From contig NC_089823.1 in NCBI RefSeq assembly GCF_035046505.1, positions 26,646,388 to 26,710,387 on the forward strand: 64,000 nt of DNA. Direction: 5' to 3'. This document shows, piece by piece, positions 44,691-56,870 of the stretch. Every line of letters starts with the position of its first letter. Within the stretch, counting starts at the first letter, position 1. The DNA comes from Tiliqua scincoides (lineage: Eukaryota > Chordata > Lepidosauria > Squamata > Scincidae). Position numbers and translations under genes: made by a program. The notes under the pieces are model-generated. The model searched no databases and was not told the DNA's origin. It saw nothing but the letters and a program-made list of their open reading frames with translations.

Positions 44691-44807
44691 GGCAAGGAGG
44701 ACAGGAGGAATTCCTGAGCGAGCTAGGATTCCAGATAGGCTCCAGTCCTCCTTGCTATATTCCCAACTGTGCCCGGTCTTCCTCCTTTCTTTGACAATGC
44801 CTTACTG

Positions 44808-45129
44808 CAGTGCTTTCCAAACATTTTAGCACCATGACCCAATTTTTAACATGACAATCCTCATTACCCACATTCACATCCAGCGCAAGACCTGGGAATC
44901 ACTGCTATTCTTATCACTGCCCAAACTTCTGCTTGACTGTCTTAGGCCCACTTTGGGCTGCATCACATCTTGGGCCAGCTGGAAAGATAAAAACACGACT
45001 TGGCAAGGCTCGGGGTGGGCCAAAGACAGCTAAGCAGAGGCTAGGATAGTAACAAGAGCAGAGACCGGCAGGAAGTCCCGGGCCAACCCACCAAAAATTG
45101 GCTCGTGACCCACAGTTGGGGAACTACTG
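44808..45129. mobile_element. hAT (Charlie-like) non-autonomous element
   Basis: CAGTGCTTTCCAAACATTTT ... 'acccacagttggggaactac' TG. Flanks CCTTACTG (44800-44807) and CCCTACTG (45130-45137) differ at one base. Confidence 0.75.
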
Positions 45130-45137
45130 CCCTACTG

Positions 45138-45461
45138 GCATTAAGGTTTCACTGGCAACAGCCTATCTCCAGGGCACATTGTAATTGTATTCAGGTTCAT
45201 CCTCATTTTTGTGATCGGCTGGCACAAAGGGATTTGGTAGATTTTATCCTACTCAGTGGATACCATGGCATATAGATATAATATCATAAGATTAAGAGCC
45301 TTCCTCTCTGTCCTGCTGATAGGTTATGTTTGCTTATGTTGAAAAAGCTGTTATGGAGAGACACCAGAGTTCGACTATCACCTCTGGCTACATACTTGGA
45401 AAAAATGAAGAAGCTGTTCACTAGACATAAAAAGGGGGTGAGTGTGTGTATCCCACAAGTC
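45138..45461. other. Unassigned sequence
   Basis: Nothing recognisable. Confidence 0.4.
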
Positions 45462-45813
45462 TGGGCAGGAGGTCTGGTCTAGAGGGTTGAGCCTCCATTT
45501 GCCTGAAGATAACATCTGAAGGTCGCCAGTTCGAGGCCACCAGCACCATGCAACCTTGAAGCAGCTGACAAGCTGAGCCAAGTTATTCCATCTGCTCTGA
45601 GCGTGGGAGGATGGAGGCCAGAATGTGCGACCAGATCAAGAAAGAAACATCTGAATGTTGTGGTTTCTTGAAAGATAGAAACCTTCTTTCAAACTGTAAA
45701 AATCCCTACGCGGATTTAAATTGCCTGCCTATGTAAACCACCTTGAATAAAGTCTGAGGAGAAATCTGAGGACCAAGAAAGGCGGTATAGAAATACCTGT
45801 ATTATTATTAAGT
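45462..45813 (+). mobile_element. tRNA-derived SINE with AAGGCGGTAT tail
   Basis: Head 'gggcaggaggtctggtctag' (A-box TGGTCTAGAGG) and 'ggtcgccagttcgaggcc' (B-box). Tail 'aaccaccttgaataaagtct' ... 'aagaaaggcggtatagaaat' then ATT repeats. Same family as 23303-23730. Confidence 0.8.
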
Positions 45814-47384
45814 AGCATTGCCTCTTTCAAACTGCATCCAGCTCTCTGAAAAATATTTCTGTTTCCAGCCTTGATTATACAACCCGGAAGACTTTTGGAA
45901 CTGCCTACCACATTCACATTTCCAAATCTTACAGAAAACTCAAGTGTCTCTGTCAGCCTGTGTGCCCTTCTCATTTCTCATGCCCTCCTCAGGGGAGTCA
46001 ACAACCTCACTTAGGAAATCCCTGCCTTTGCCTGTAGCCAAAGTGCGATCATAGTACAGTTACCTCACTGATGGAATTTTTATTGTGCATTGAAAGCTTT
46101 TAGAGCTCTGCTTTAGAGTTTGGGCCAATCATACTCACTTAAAAGGAAACTTCTGAGAAAGCTCAGAGTTTTATTTTGTTCTCCTGGTATCAAATGTTGG
46201 TATTTGGAGGTTTGATTCTTTGTTGCTTGAAGTCAGTGCAGCTCTTGAGACAGCACCAAGGGTGATTTACAAATGTCACACTCACTAAAGTCACTGCTGG
46301 CCCTTCCAGGCTGTCACCTGATGTGGGTTGCATCAGCAGCAGATTGAGAGGGTCTCAGGATGCCATTTTCGCATGATCCCTGTAAATGAAACCAGAAATC
46401 TCATATCTCTGGGTATCACAGCAGCTTGTGAGGTGCATGGAAAGGGTTGGGGGGGGGGGTTGCACAGGTGTGATGGGACTGAGATGACATCAGGCAGTAC
46501 AGGTGTCCTGGGGGTGTGCGTCACTCAGTGTGGCACTTACTTGCGGAAACTCGGAGTTCCGGAACTTCAGGGATGACTTGATAATGTAATCACCTTGCCC
46601 ATGACCTTCTGGGCGATTGCATTCCTTTTAATGCAGAAAGCCCAACTTCAGTCTGCCTCCATTCAGTGATCTTCGGCTCATTCCAGGCTCAGTTTCTTTT
46701 GTTCTCACTGGTGAGCGGCATAAACACAAGCATTGGCAAGAGTGTGAGGCAGCTGGGCCCAGAGTGGGTCAAAAAACAGAGGCTCAGGCAATGTCGTGTC
46801 ACCTCCTCCTAAGGGTGACACCTGGTATGGGCTGCACCAGCCACACTCCTGTTGAGACACCACTGTTAGGCAGTGTTCCAGGTTGCGCTACCCCGACTGA
46901 AATCTCTGCTCCCAGAATAGAAAACTATAAAGCAGAGGGCAACCTGTAGGAAAGCAGGCTGCTGCAAGTAACTGTCCCGTTCCTTCCTTCTAACTAGACT
47001 ATGCCTGGGGAACTACTTCTGTATGTCATCAAACACAGGAGTGTTCTGAATTCATTGCTTTTAAATGCACAGCTAATCACTGCCATGCTGGTTGTGTAGG
47101 AACCACCAAAGGGCCAGATGAGATTTGGGAGAAAGTTGCTACGGTAACAGAAGTGGGAGCTGATGATGACACCAGCCAAATGATGAAGTGATAAGCTTCG
47201 TGATAAAGAAAGAAGAAAGGGCAGAAACCGACAGGTGGACAGGGACCTGAAACAACAAAAAGATTCTTCTCAATAAATCTGTGGTGTAAAAATAAAAATA
47301 AGGATCCCACTGCAAGTTATGTCTGACTATTGAGCTGCAATGGAAACCATTTTGCCATTGTTTTGGGGGGCAGGGGGCCAGAAT
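45814..47384. other. Unassigned sequence
   Basis: 1.57 kb with no recognised repeat ends and no exon support. A G run lies at 46450-46459. Confidence 0.4.
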
Positions 47385-47452
47385 TTAGTGCAGAAGGTCC
47401 CAGGCTCAATCCCCAACATCACCAAGTAAAGCTGGGAGACACTCCTGCCTGA
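47385..47452 (+). mobile_element. tRNA-SINE fragment
   Basis: 'gcagaaggtcccaggctcaa' 'tccccaacatcaccaagtaa' is the B-box region of the SINE family at 548-950, directly abutting a CR1 3' end. Confidence 0.6.
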
Positions 47453-47897
47453 AAATTATGCAGGGGCTGGATAGAGCGGATAGAGAGATGCTCTTTTCCC
47501 CTCCACATAACACCAGAACCAGGGGACATCCACTAAAGTTGAGTGTTGGGAGAGTTAGGACAGACAGCAGAAAATATTTCTTTACCCAGCATGTAATTAG
47601 TCTGTGGAACTCCTTGCCACAGGAAGTAGTGACAGCATGTTGCCTAGATGCCTTTAAGAGGAGATTGGACAAATTTCTGGAGGAAAAGTTCATCGCGGGT
47701 TACAAGTCATGGTAGGTATGTGCAAGGCAGAGGTAGACTGCCTCTGATTGCCAGATGCAGGGGAGGGCACCAGGATGCAGGTTATGACTGTTGTCTAGTG
47801 TGTTCCCTGAAGCATTTGGTGGGCCACTGTGAGATACAGGAAGCTGGACTAGATGGGCCTTTGGCCTGATCCAGCAGGGCTCTTCTTATGTTCTTAA
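47453..47897 (+). mobile_element. CR1 LINE 3' end
   Basis: Encodes DRADREMLFSPPHNTRTRGH and FTQHVISLWNSLPQEVV, then the 3' UTR and tail 'cagggctcttcttatgttct'. Close to the copy at 21595. Confidence 0.87.
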
Positions 47898-48203
47898 ACC
47901 CTGGAGTCCTGCTGCCACCCTGGATTGACAATGCTAACCCTGATAGACAAACTGTCAAATTCAGGCAAGCATCAATAACCACATGGAACAGCAGTTGCCA
48001 TACAAAAGATTACAAATGCTTGAAATATGAAGCTGTGATCAATATACTTGGGTGTTATACACAAAATATCTTTTTATATGTCATTTTCAGAGGAAACTCA
48101 TTAAAGAACAATAATATCTGTTCCATTATTCAATTGTAATTAACAACAGTGGATGTTGGAAGTTAACATTTGAATGAAGGGAGCCATGCTATTATGGAAT
48201 GAT
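47898..48203. other. Unassigned sequence
   Basis: Nothing recognisable. Confidence 0.4.
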
Positions 48204-48206
48204 TGA

Positions 48207-48386
48207 GGAACCAATCCTATCCAACCTTCCAGCATCACTGCAGCTGCAGTGCAGTCCCAAAGTAAGGGACCAAATGCACCCTTACCTTGAGGAGGCCTCT
48301 ATGACTGCCCTTCCCACTACAGGATGCAGTGCGCACCCCATTGGCACGGTTGCATCAGTGCTGAAAAGTTGGATAGGATTGGGCCC
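48207..48386. mobile_element. Medium MITE copy
   Basis: GGAACCAATCCTATCCAAC ... AGTTGGATAGGATTGGGCCC, TGA on both sides (48204-48206, 48387-48389). Confidence 0.8.
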
Positions 48387-48389
48387 TGA

Positions 48390-48842
48390 GTTCAGTGTCT
48401 GGAAGCCTTAGAATAAAACTGGAGTCCCACAACCACCCCATGGTGTAAGCTTCTTTCCATAAGATATTTGAAGAAGGGATCATGTTTTTAAACGAAAGAA
48501 TTGACAGAGACCCATAATACCTTCTTACACCTTCTTTGACATTGTTTAACACATGCTTGCAGATTTTATCCAGATAACTGCTTGTGTCAATTGTTGCTAA
48601 TTATGTGATGAAAAATGGAATAGATATTACCGTTCTCCAGAGAATTTCATTGGACAACTATACAGGCAACAAAACATCCTCAGCCTGAAGAGGGAATCTA
48701 TTCTCTCCCCCACCTTGACATCCAATGCACCACTTTGGTGTTCTTTTGGTTGAAATGCCATCAAAAAGGAGGGATTCTGCAGAAGATTCCTGATCATGAA
48801 GACAAGATTTTTGACTTTTATCCAAAGTCAGCAGATAGATCA
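48390..48842. other. Unassigned sequence
   Basis: Nothing recognisable. Confidence 0.4.
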
Positions 48843-48850
48843 CTCTATAC

Positions 48851-49163
48851 CAGCATTTCTCAACTGGTGGTATGTGTCTCACACCCACACACGTGCCACG
48901 CAGTCGCAAGACCAGGATGCAATGCAGCAACCAATGGTAGTAGGCTCAGCTCAGCAAGCAGAGATCCAGTGCACACTTTTTGCACACCTGAAAAAGCTCT
49001 CCTGCCTGCTCTGAGCTTCTTACCAGTGTTTGTTGCATCACTGCAAGCCTCCCAAACTGGAAGTAACTGGCAATGACATCATTGCCAGGTACTTCCAGTG
49101 GTATGCAAGTTAGGTGGACACATGCAAAGTGGCATGTCATCTCAACAATGTTGAGAAAGGCTG
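48851..49163. mobile_element. hAT non-autonomous element, perfect TSD
   Basis: CAGCATTTCTCAACTGGTGG ... 'caatgttgagaaaggctg'. CTCTATAC at 48843-48850 and 49164-49171 is a perfect 8-bp duplication. Confidence 0.85.
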
Positions 49164-49360
49164 CTCTATACCCCCTTCCTTACCTCCATATACTTTTGTG
49201 GAGTTCAAGAAAAGATCTCATGCTTCCCATACAAGAGCTATGATCTCTAGCCTCTCCCTCATTGAACGATCTTGAGTGCCAGGAATGGGAAAGCCATGTG
49301 CAATTCTGCAGACAGACCCGGCAGACAGGACTGCAACAGGTGGACCACTGGTCCGACTCA

Positions 49361-49450
49361 TGGCACAACCCTAACCAGGTCTACTCAGAAGTAAATTCTA
49401 TATTGTACAATGGGGCTTCCTCTCAGGAAAGTGTGGTTAGGATTGCAGCC
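49361..49450. mobile_element. Short MITE, well preserved
   Basis: TGGCACAACCCTAACCAGG ... GTGGTTAGGATTGCAGCC, TCA on both sides (49358-49360, 49451-49453). Confidence 0.82.
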
Positions 49451-49990
49451 TCAGTGACTGTGTCAAAATTATGCAGCTGGTTTCCTAAACAATATACAAT
49501 TGGAGAGCTTTACATAATCAGAACAGCAGAGGGCAGCTCCACCATGCTGAAAACCAGTGCATAATTGTTTATGGAACAGCAACTGCTTGCTCACAGCCTG
49601 ATCCAGAAACTTGTTAAAGCAGCAAGCTTCAGTCTGAGGCTCTGTAGTCCTATGAAAGTGGATGAGACAAAGGAAATCCAGCAAGACAGATATCCAAGAT
49701 CATATTTTTTTTACAAGCATATTTGACATACATAAATTGTAAAAGGCGCAGACCATAGGAATCACTTAAACATTTAATTCCTCACTCCTGCTGTGAAGAT
49801 AGTTTTGGGGCTTATGATTCTTGCTTTAAAATCCAATAAGATTAGGTAAGAGAAATTACTGAGAACTCCTTATTATATATTCCTGATTCCTTATTATGTA
49901 TTATTATGAAGTGATCCTGTTTCTCAGTACCTCAAAGAAAATGATACATTCCTCCATTCTCTTGACAGTACAATAGCTGTGGATCTAGTG

Positions 49991-50954
49991 CAGTGATTTT
50001 CAACCTTTTTCATCTCACCGCGCACTGGCAAGGCACTAAAATGGTCAAGGCACACCATTTTTTTTTTTACAATTGACAAGGCACTATGCTACCACGTTTT
50101 CCAGACTCACAAAGAGAGTATGGTCCAACAAGAAGCTGACGGAACATACCAAGATCCAGGTCTACAGAGCTTGTGTCCTGAGTACACTTCTGTACTGCAG
50201 CGAGTCATGGACTCTTCACTCACAACAGGAGAGGAAACTGAGCGCTTTCCACATGCGCTGCCTCCGACGCATCCTCCGCATCCTCGGCATCACCTGGCAG
50301 GACAAAGTTCCAAACAACACAGTCCTGGAACGTGCTGGAATCCCTAGCATGTATTCACTGCTGAAACAGAGACGCCTGCGTTGGCTCGGTCATGTCGTGA
50401 GAATGGATGATGGCCGGATCCCAAAGGATCTCCTCTATGGAGAACTCGTGCAAGAAAAGCGCCCTACAGGTAGTCCACAGCTGCGATACAAGGACATCTG
50501 CAAGAGGGATCTGAAGGCCTTAGGGATGGACCTCAACAAGTGGGAAACCCTGGCTTCTGAGCGGCCCGCTTGGAGGCAGGCTGTGCAGCATGGCCTTTCC
50601 CAGTTTGAAGAGACACTTTGCCAACAGTCTGAGGCTAAGAGGCAAAGAAGGAAGGCCCATAGCCAGGGAGACAGACCAGGGACAGACTGCACTTGCTCCC
50701 AGTGTGGAAGGGATTGTCACTCCCGGATTGGCCTTCTCAGCCACACTAGACGCTGTGCCAGAACCACCTTTCAGAGCGCGATACCATAGTCTTTCGAGAC
50801 TGAAGGTTGCCAAAAAAAATGCTGCCAGTGGGGGGCTCACATCCCCCAATGGCCTTACTAATAAATGACCCTCTCCCAAATTCCCATAGCACACCTAGGA
50901 ATCATTCCCAGCATACCAATTTGCCATGGCACAGTGGTTGAAAATAAATGGCTG
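49991..50954. mobile_element. hAT element interrupted by a LINE, perfect TSD
   Basis: CAGTGATTTTCAACCTTTTT at left and 'gtggttgaaaataaatggct' at right are inverted. ATCTAGTG at 49983-49990 and 50955-50962 is an exact 8-bp duplication. The original element is about 240 bp; the LINE at 50092-50817 accounts for the rest. Confidence 0.85.
50092..50817 (+). mobile_element. LINE (HVVRM-type), copy 3, long open frame
   Basis: Open for about 230 codons: RLTKRVWSNKKLTEHTK, YRACVLSTLLYCSESWTL, RRLRWLGHVVRMDDGRIPKD, then a terminal zinc-knuckle-like CTCSQCGRDC...GLLSHTRRC. Stop at about 50787, then a very short 3' UTR with the tail 'accatagtctttcgagactg' and an A run. 5'-truncated within RT. The uninterrupted frame suggests this is the youngest of the three copies. 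The cysteine pattern and very short 3' UTR are useful for assigning the clade. Confidence 0.88.
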
Positions 50955-50962
50955 ATCTAGTG

Positions 50963-51160
50963 ATTAAGGTCTGGTGGGTGATTTCCATTCATTTCATTTC
51001 CTTATGCTTGCCAGGACCAGAAGCTCCTGATCATTTTAATTATGAATTATTCACGGGCCCTCACTGCACAGCATCAGGCATGACAGAGCAATCAGATAGC
51101 AGCTTTGCCACATATTCAATACTCAGCACTTGTCCAGCTCAGTAATCGTATCCCTTCATA
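50963..51160. other. Unassigned sequence
   Basis: Nothing recognisable. Confidence 0.4.
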
Positions 51161-51168
51161 GTAAAAAG

Positions 51169-51908
51169 CAAGGATGTGCCTATCCATCGCAGCGAGACTT
51201 AAGTTCTGAGCCTCCACCCCCTTTGACCCAATTCATGCATGAGTCTTAATGGGTGGCCTTCAGGACTTGCCCAGAGCCTTCTTTTGGGACTCTGACTCAA
51301 GTCAGAGTCTTTTTGATAAATGAGTTAGGGCCCAATCCTATCCAACTTTCCAGCTCAAGTGTAACCACAATGCAGGCCCGTGGTAAGGGAACACATGTTC
51401 CCATACCTTCAGAAGGCCACAGTGATTGCCCCTCCACCACAGGACGCAGCGCCCACCCCACTGGCACAATTGCACCAGCACTGGAAAATTGGATAGGATT
51501 GGGCCGTTAGGCTCTGCAGAAAAATGGAGCTGCTAGTGATGGTGATGGTGAGAGAGAGAGAGTTTTCTTTTAACACTCCCCTGATGTCCCAATCCCAGCT
51601 TTGAGTGAGTGCAGCAGTGTAGAAATAACTGATTGGTTGCTTACAAACCCCAGCAACAAGCCCACCCACCCTGTTCACATCATGATTCCCTATTCCTCCC
51701 TCAGAAGGAGTGGGAGGCGGGGAGGGAATGGGCAGCACAAGTGAGGGGACAGAAGCGGCAGTTTCCAAGTCTCCATTTGTTCCTGAGAACAACTCCCAAG
51801 TCCTGAGTCACTTCCAGTTTCAAACATGTAACTCGAGTCTGCAGGAGTCTGAGAAAACATGTGTTTGGCGACTCGAGTCCGACATACAAGTCGAATTGCT
51901 CATCCCTG
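51169..51908. mobile_element. hAT-like element with GACTC-rich ends, hosting a MITE
   Basis: Left CAAGGATGTGCC, right 'gctcatccctg', inverted. Flanks GTAAAAAG (51161-51168) and GCAAAAAG (51909-51916) differ at one base. Subterminal zones repeat ACTCGAGTC / ACTCAAGTC words. The medium MITE at 51328-51506 is nested. Confidence 0.65.
51328..51506. mobile_element. Medium MITE nested in hAT
   Basis: GGGCCCAATCCTATCCAAC ... TTGGATAGGATTGGGCCG, TTA on both sides (51325-51327, 51507-51509). Confidence 0.85.
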
Positions 51909-51916
51909 GCAAAAAG

Positions 51917-52200
51917 ATATGAAAAGCATATAGGCACCCACCTCTGCTCTCTTCCTCACCTCCACTGCTCCTCCTTCCACTCCTTGGATTGGAAAAGGAA
52001 GAGCAGGATGGAGCTGAACAGGAAGTGTGAAGGAGTGGAGGGGGGAGGCTAAAGCATCTCTCTGGCCCAAAACTCTTCTCCCCTCCACACTTCCTCTTCC
52101 ACTCCATCTTCCTTTTCCAATCCACATTGTGGAGAGGGCTGAACATAAGGGGGAGGCAACATCTGGCGTGCTGCCTCAGGGATCTGGAGGTCTTGGACTG
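51917..52200. mobile_element. Foldback hAT-like relic
   Basis: About 51992-52040 (ggattggaaaaggaagagca ... aggaagtgtg) pairs with about 52080-52125 (cacacttcctcttccactcc ... ttccttttccaatcc). The right part, 'ggcaacatctggcgtgctgc', recurs in diverged form at 59450-59470. Confidence 0.45.
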
Positions 52201-53200
52201 GGCCTGAAAACACAGTTTATTTTAACACAGGACTGCAGTCCCACTGAACAGCCAAGCACTCTTTGATTCCAACATGAAGCACTCCTCACCATGTGCTGGA
52301 CTACAGGAAGTGCAAATAAGCAAACTTCTGCAGTGACAACAGACCCCAATGGGTTTATACATCAACTAGTATGTGAGTCAAGTATCTGCTACCTGCTAAT
52401 GTAACAGCCTCTCCTTAATGTTCTACACAATTTTGGGTGCCCTGGACACAAAGACAACTCATACATTTTATAAACGAACAAACAAATGGGGAGGGGGTGC
52501 CTGGACTCAGCAGCAAGGCCAGTGTGGATTGATAGCCCAGAGGGAGCGGGCAACCTAGTGGGCATCAGTGAAGAGAAGATAGGATCACTCAGGGAAGGAG
52601 GCCTCCTGAATGTGACTGGCCCAACCATGAGACAAAACGATGTGGATCTGTGCTCAGCAGATTGGGAGGGGTCCAAGTGGTGGCAGATTTGGGGTGTGCC
52701 CCATTCCAAGTCTGCTGCTGCCTCCTTCCAGCCCACTGCTGACACAAGCCACAATGATACACTTCCCATTCACCCAAGCAAGAAGCAGCCCCTTCCTCAC
52801 CTTGTTCCCTGTCCAGTTCTTTAATGCAGGAAGTCTGGGACTTCCCAGGATAGCGTGCACCAATCCTTTAAATAAAACCAGAAGTCTTGCACTTCCAGGT
52901 GTGATGAAAACACATGAGAAGCACAGTAAGGAGTTTTTTTTTCCTACAGGACTGCAGCAGAAATGGCAGCTGTGGCTATGGTGTAGGGTAGTACTCCAGG
53001 ACACGCTGCTCTTGCTACTGAGGGCATCTTATCCAGAGTCCCCCCCCCCAAAAAAAAAAACTTGAAGCCAGCCCTGCAGTGTAGGCATCCTGGCCTTAGC
53101 TGAATTCTGTATTCAAGTGGCATTCCCCATCAAGCCTGTAACCACTACATAAACTGTACTCCACCTCCATCAACTACTAGCTCTACAATAGGATATTGAA
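52201..53200. other. Unassigned sequence
   Basis: About 1 kb without recognised repeat ends or supported exon. Confidence 0.4.
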
Positions 53201-53204
53201 AGCC

Positions 53205-53775
53205 AGCTGACTTGAGAGCCAGCTGGGCTGGTGCAGAGGCCTGCACTGTCTCAACAGCGCAGGATCCAATCCCTCTACAGGCCAGCATAGGTAAGTTTGA
53301 ACCAGGCAGCACAGGTGCTGGGAGAGGGGGGTGTGAGGGGGGGGAGGAGGAGGCATTTTGAGCTGGAAGAGGGTGGAATGGCGAAAGGATAGGGCCCAGG
53401 AAGGGGGTAGTGTTGACGGAAGCGGCATATACCACATCCTAACACCCTCCTACAGCTAGGCAGCCCTACGCAGGGCTTCCCAGATTTGTACCAGATTTGT
53501 ATTCAAAGAAACTTATCTGGTGTGCTCCCTGGGGCATTTGGTGGGCCGCTGTGAGATACAGGAAGCTGGACTAGATGGGCCTATGGCCTGATCCAGTGGG
53601 GCTGTTCCTATGTTCTTATGTACCAGCTATATAGTTGGTGTGGATTTGAGAAGCCCCATGGGGTGGCTGAAGTTTTACCCAGGGTAAGGGGAAATATATC
53701 CCCTTACTCCAAGGAGACCCCCTGCATTGGATGCAGTGCAGGCCATGCAGCCTGGCAGCACCAGCGCAGCTTAGA
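53205..53775. mobile_element. Long-MITE relic split by CR1
   Basis: The family hairpin (gtaccag ... ctatatagttggtg) and 'gaagccccatggggtggctg' flank the CR1 end at 53514-53620. The G-rich left half resembles 10900-11000 and 34930-35010. Outer borders not resolved. Confidence 0.35.
53514..53620 (+). mobile_element. CR1 3' end, very similar to 28443-28545
   Basis: 'tctggtgtgctccctggggc', 'ctagatgggcctatggcctg', 'ggggctgttcctatgttctt': essentially identical to the tail of the inverted CR1, so both belong to one young subfamily. Confidence 0.88.
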
Positions 53776-54650
53776 ATAGGTTACCCATGTGAAGATGGTT
53801 CTTAAACTTAACTGTGTGAGAGAAAAACAGAGGAGAGTTATATGAGAATGTTTTGGACTCCCGGTTTGTTTGTTTTACATAAAGCTAGACAAGGAATTTG
53901 AAATGCTTTGTTTTGGGTTCTCAACCGCTCTTGTGAAAATAATTCAGAACAATTTTGGTGGCCTGAGCAGCCCAAAGGTAAATTGGCAGCTTCATTTGAG
54001 GGGCAGCAGACCAGTGTGCTGAACAGACACTCAGTGCAACCCACTCAGGCACAAGCCTGGCATTTCTTGATGCTGCCTCCTTTACACAGTAAAATATCTT
54101 GAATTGTCATGACAACCCAGGAGAGCAAGCACCACCAGAGAAACAAGAATACCAACAGGGACAGGAAAATCTGTGTGGGGGAAGAAAGACATTCTGATTC
54201 CTTGGGATTCCACCTTTTTATTTGATGGGAATCATGCTTTTGACACTGACACGTCACACAGAAATTCAATGAGTTCCATTTACTCCCAACATGGGGGTAT
54301 ACCGGACAGGGGGCAGGTGGGGGAAAGACACATGTCACATTTGTTTGCCAGGCAGCTGTTGCAGGAGCCAAGAGCTCTCACTGCTTCTACTGATTAACCA
54401 AGGAGCTTGTCCCAATCATGTAACTTAAATGCACAGCAAAGTATTGCAAACTTCCTATATCCTTGGATCTGCAACACATGTGCATCAGTGACTGAAGACT
54501 GAACTGAGCAAGGGCTGAATGGCCAACAGCACTATCTTCACTCACTGCCATACACTCCAAGACCAAAACGGCTCTTGAACCCCCACATCGTTGTAGATGG
54601 CAATATACAGAACCAGAGCAAGCAGCTAAAGTGCCTACAGGGATACGTGG
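53776..54650. other. Unassigned sequence
   Basis: Nothing recognisable. Confidence 0.4.
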
Positions 54651-54653
54651 AAG

Positions 54654-55009
54654 CAGTGGCATAGGTAAGGGGGTGCAAGGGGTAGCAAATGTACTGGGCC
54701 ACAAGGTTTAGGGGGGCAACAAGCTGATCTTGACGCTAGTGGCCAAAAATGTGAAAACCTTGGTATGTATGAATAATACCATCGTGTTATATATCATTGG
54801 AAAGGTAATTTAATGCAGAATTCAAAGAAACAAACCTCATTAGAACATCTGTATTCTATCAAAAATTATCTACCAATTTCCCCCAAAAATTTTACCCCAA
54901 TTTTCACTTTTTAAAAAGTCAGGGCATGACATCACTTCCAGTTGTGACATCACTTCTGAGGCATCATTTTGAGCTTGGCACCAGGTAACATGATCATTAG
55001 CTGCGCCAC
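54654..55009. mobile_element. hAT non-autonomous element
   Basis: CAGTGGCATAGGTAAGGGGG at left; 'agctgcgccact' at right, loosely inverted. The interior 'aatttaatgcagaattcaaa' resembles 58706-58770. Confidence 0.5.
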
Positions 55010-55536
55010 TTCATGCCAGAGCCTACACTGATGCTCATACAGGAGAAGAGGAGTTAGACAATCTTCTTGGCCCCAAATGACTGACATATGCAAAGCCAAG
55101 GGAGATCAGTGGCTCAGTATGACCTGACCAGAGAGAAAACCCCTGGGGTATGAATTTGGCCACCAGGATGCCAAATGCATCTCCTTATCCTATATGTGAA
55201 ACATAACTTTTAGACGTTTTAACTGACAGACTCCCTGTCTAGCTCTCTGATTGCAAAAAAACAAAAAAAAAAACAAAAAAAACTTGAAGTGATTTCCATT
55301 AGTTGGATTGATCCTAAAGTAAACAGCTCTATTTAGCAATTATGTAACTGAGTAGAGTTCACCTCTGGGTGGAGAGGGGAATGGGATAACCCCAATGATT
55401 TCCAGCAAAATACAGTCATTCCCCTGGGTATTCCCTTGGGTATTGCCCAAATGAACAAAGTGAGCGTGGGGAACCATGTAAAAAGGGAGCAGGAGGATCT
55501 CTGATACATTAGGCTCAGGCTGTGAAGAGCCTAATT
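55010..55536. other. Unassigned sequence
   Basis: An A-rich run at 55254-55284; nothing else recognised. Confidence 0.4.
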
Positions 55537-55544
55537 GTATAAGC

Positions 55545-55895
55545 CAGTGGTTCTCACACATTTAGCATCAGGACACACTTTTTAGAATAAGACTCTGTCA
55601 GGACTCACCGGAAGTGATGTCATTACTGGAACTGACATCATCAAGCAGGAAAATTTTTCACAATCCTAGGCTCTAATCCTACCCACACTTACCAGGAGTA
55701 AGTTCCATTTACTATCATTGTTAAAAGAATATACAGAGTAGCTTGTTAAAAGTACAGGTCTGTAACATTGCCCCAAATACAGTCATGTACCAAGTCAAAT
55801 ACATTAAAAATAAAATCCTGAAATGAATGGGGACGCACCTGAAATTAGCTTGTGACCCACCTAGTGGATCTCAACACACAGTTTGAGAAATACTG
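55545..55895. mobile_element. hAT (Charlie-like) element, perfect TSD
   Basis: CAGTGGTTCTCACACATTTA ... 'cacagtttgagaaatactg'. GTATAAGC at 55537-55544 and 55896-55903 is an exact 8-bp duplication. A short-MITE fragment lies inside at about 55665-55720. Confidence 0.88.
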
Positions 55896-55903
55896 GTATA
55901 AGC

Positions 55904-56814
55904 TTTAACATTTTGCCAGCAAAAGAAAGAAACACACATGTTTCAGGGTAAAGGCAAATCCCAAACTGTAACAAAGACTTTGCAATGCTCACATTGAAAT
56001 GTCTCAGCTACCTGGACCACACAGCAAGATCAGGAGACTTGGCTCACTTCTAAATGCCCCTTAGGGCTTAGGCACACCCACACAGAAACGAAAAGAATTT
56101 TTGCTCCTCTATTATAAGCAAAACAATTCTACATCGGATGCAGTACAAAATTTATCCCTTTATGCAGAAGTGCAAGCAACAGGGCATCTTGTGCTAAAGC
56201 CACTCCCACTAAGCTGGTAGTAGCTGCTCTTGATCCTTCCATCCCATATGGTGGCCACGATTGCCCCCAACCTCCAGTTTCAGGTCACTGTAGGTTAAAA
56301 TTTCAGGATTATCTACTGTAATACATGCTGCCACTGAAGAATGTTCAGAAACTAGAGTTGGTCCAAAATACAACTGCTGAAGTACTAACAGGGACTGGTA
56401 CTGAAAACACATCTTGCCCTGTCTTAAAAAAAAAAAAAATACCACTGACTCTTGTTCACTTTCCAAACATAATTCAAAATGCAGCTGCTGGTGTTTAAAG
56501 CTCTATGCTGCTTACGATCTGGGTTCCAGAAGGAGCATCTATTCCCGTATCTTTCTGCCCATACACTAAGATTGTCCTTAAGGCTTTCCTTAGGGTGTCT
56601 CCTCCCATCAGAGAGGTGAGGCAGCCAGTGAGCTGAGAGAGGCCCTTCTCTGCTGCGGCTCCTTGCATATAGAACTGTCTCCCCAGAAAGACTTGCCTGC
56701 CTGCCACCTATGCTCTTAATTTTTCAGCACCAATGAATTTTTGTTTTCTCATGCACCCATGGTGGGAGAGCAGAGCATAAAAGGAATAAATACCTGCCTT
56801 TGTTAGCCCCACTA
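55904..56814. other. Unassigned sequence
   Basis: Possible degraded LINE words at 56490-56720; not assignable. Confidence 0.35.
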
Positions 56815-56870
56815 TGTATGCTCAGGAGAGACTTATGCCCATGTAAGTGTGCATAGGATTGCATTCTTAA
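56815..56870. mobile_element. Short MITE fragment
   Basis: 'caggagagacttatgcccat' then 'gtaagtgtgcataggattgc' is the right half of the family. Confidence 0.55.

Noticed and set aside
50073-50789. Host protein-coding gene (238-codon frame)
   Set aside because: It is the C-terminal part of a LINE ORF2, with two further copies in the window and a LINE 3' end.
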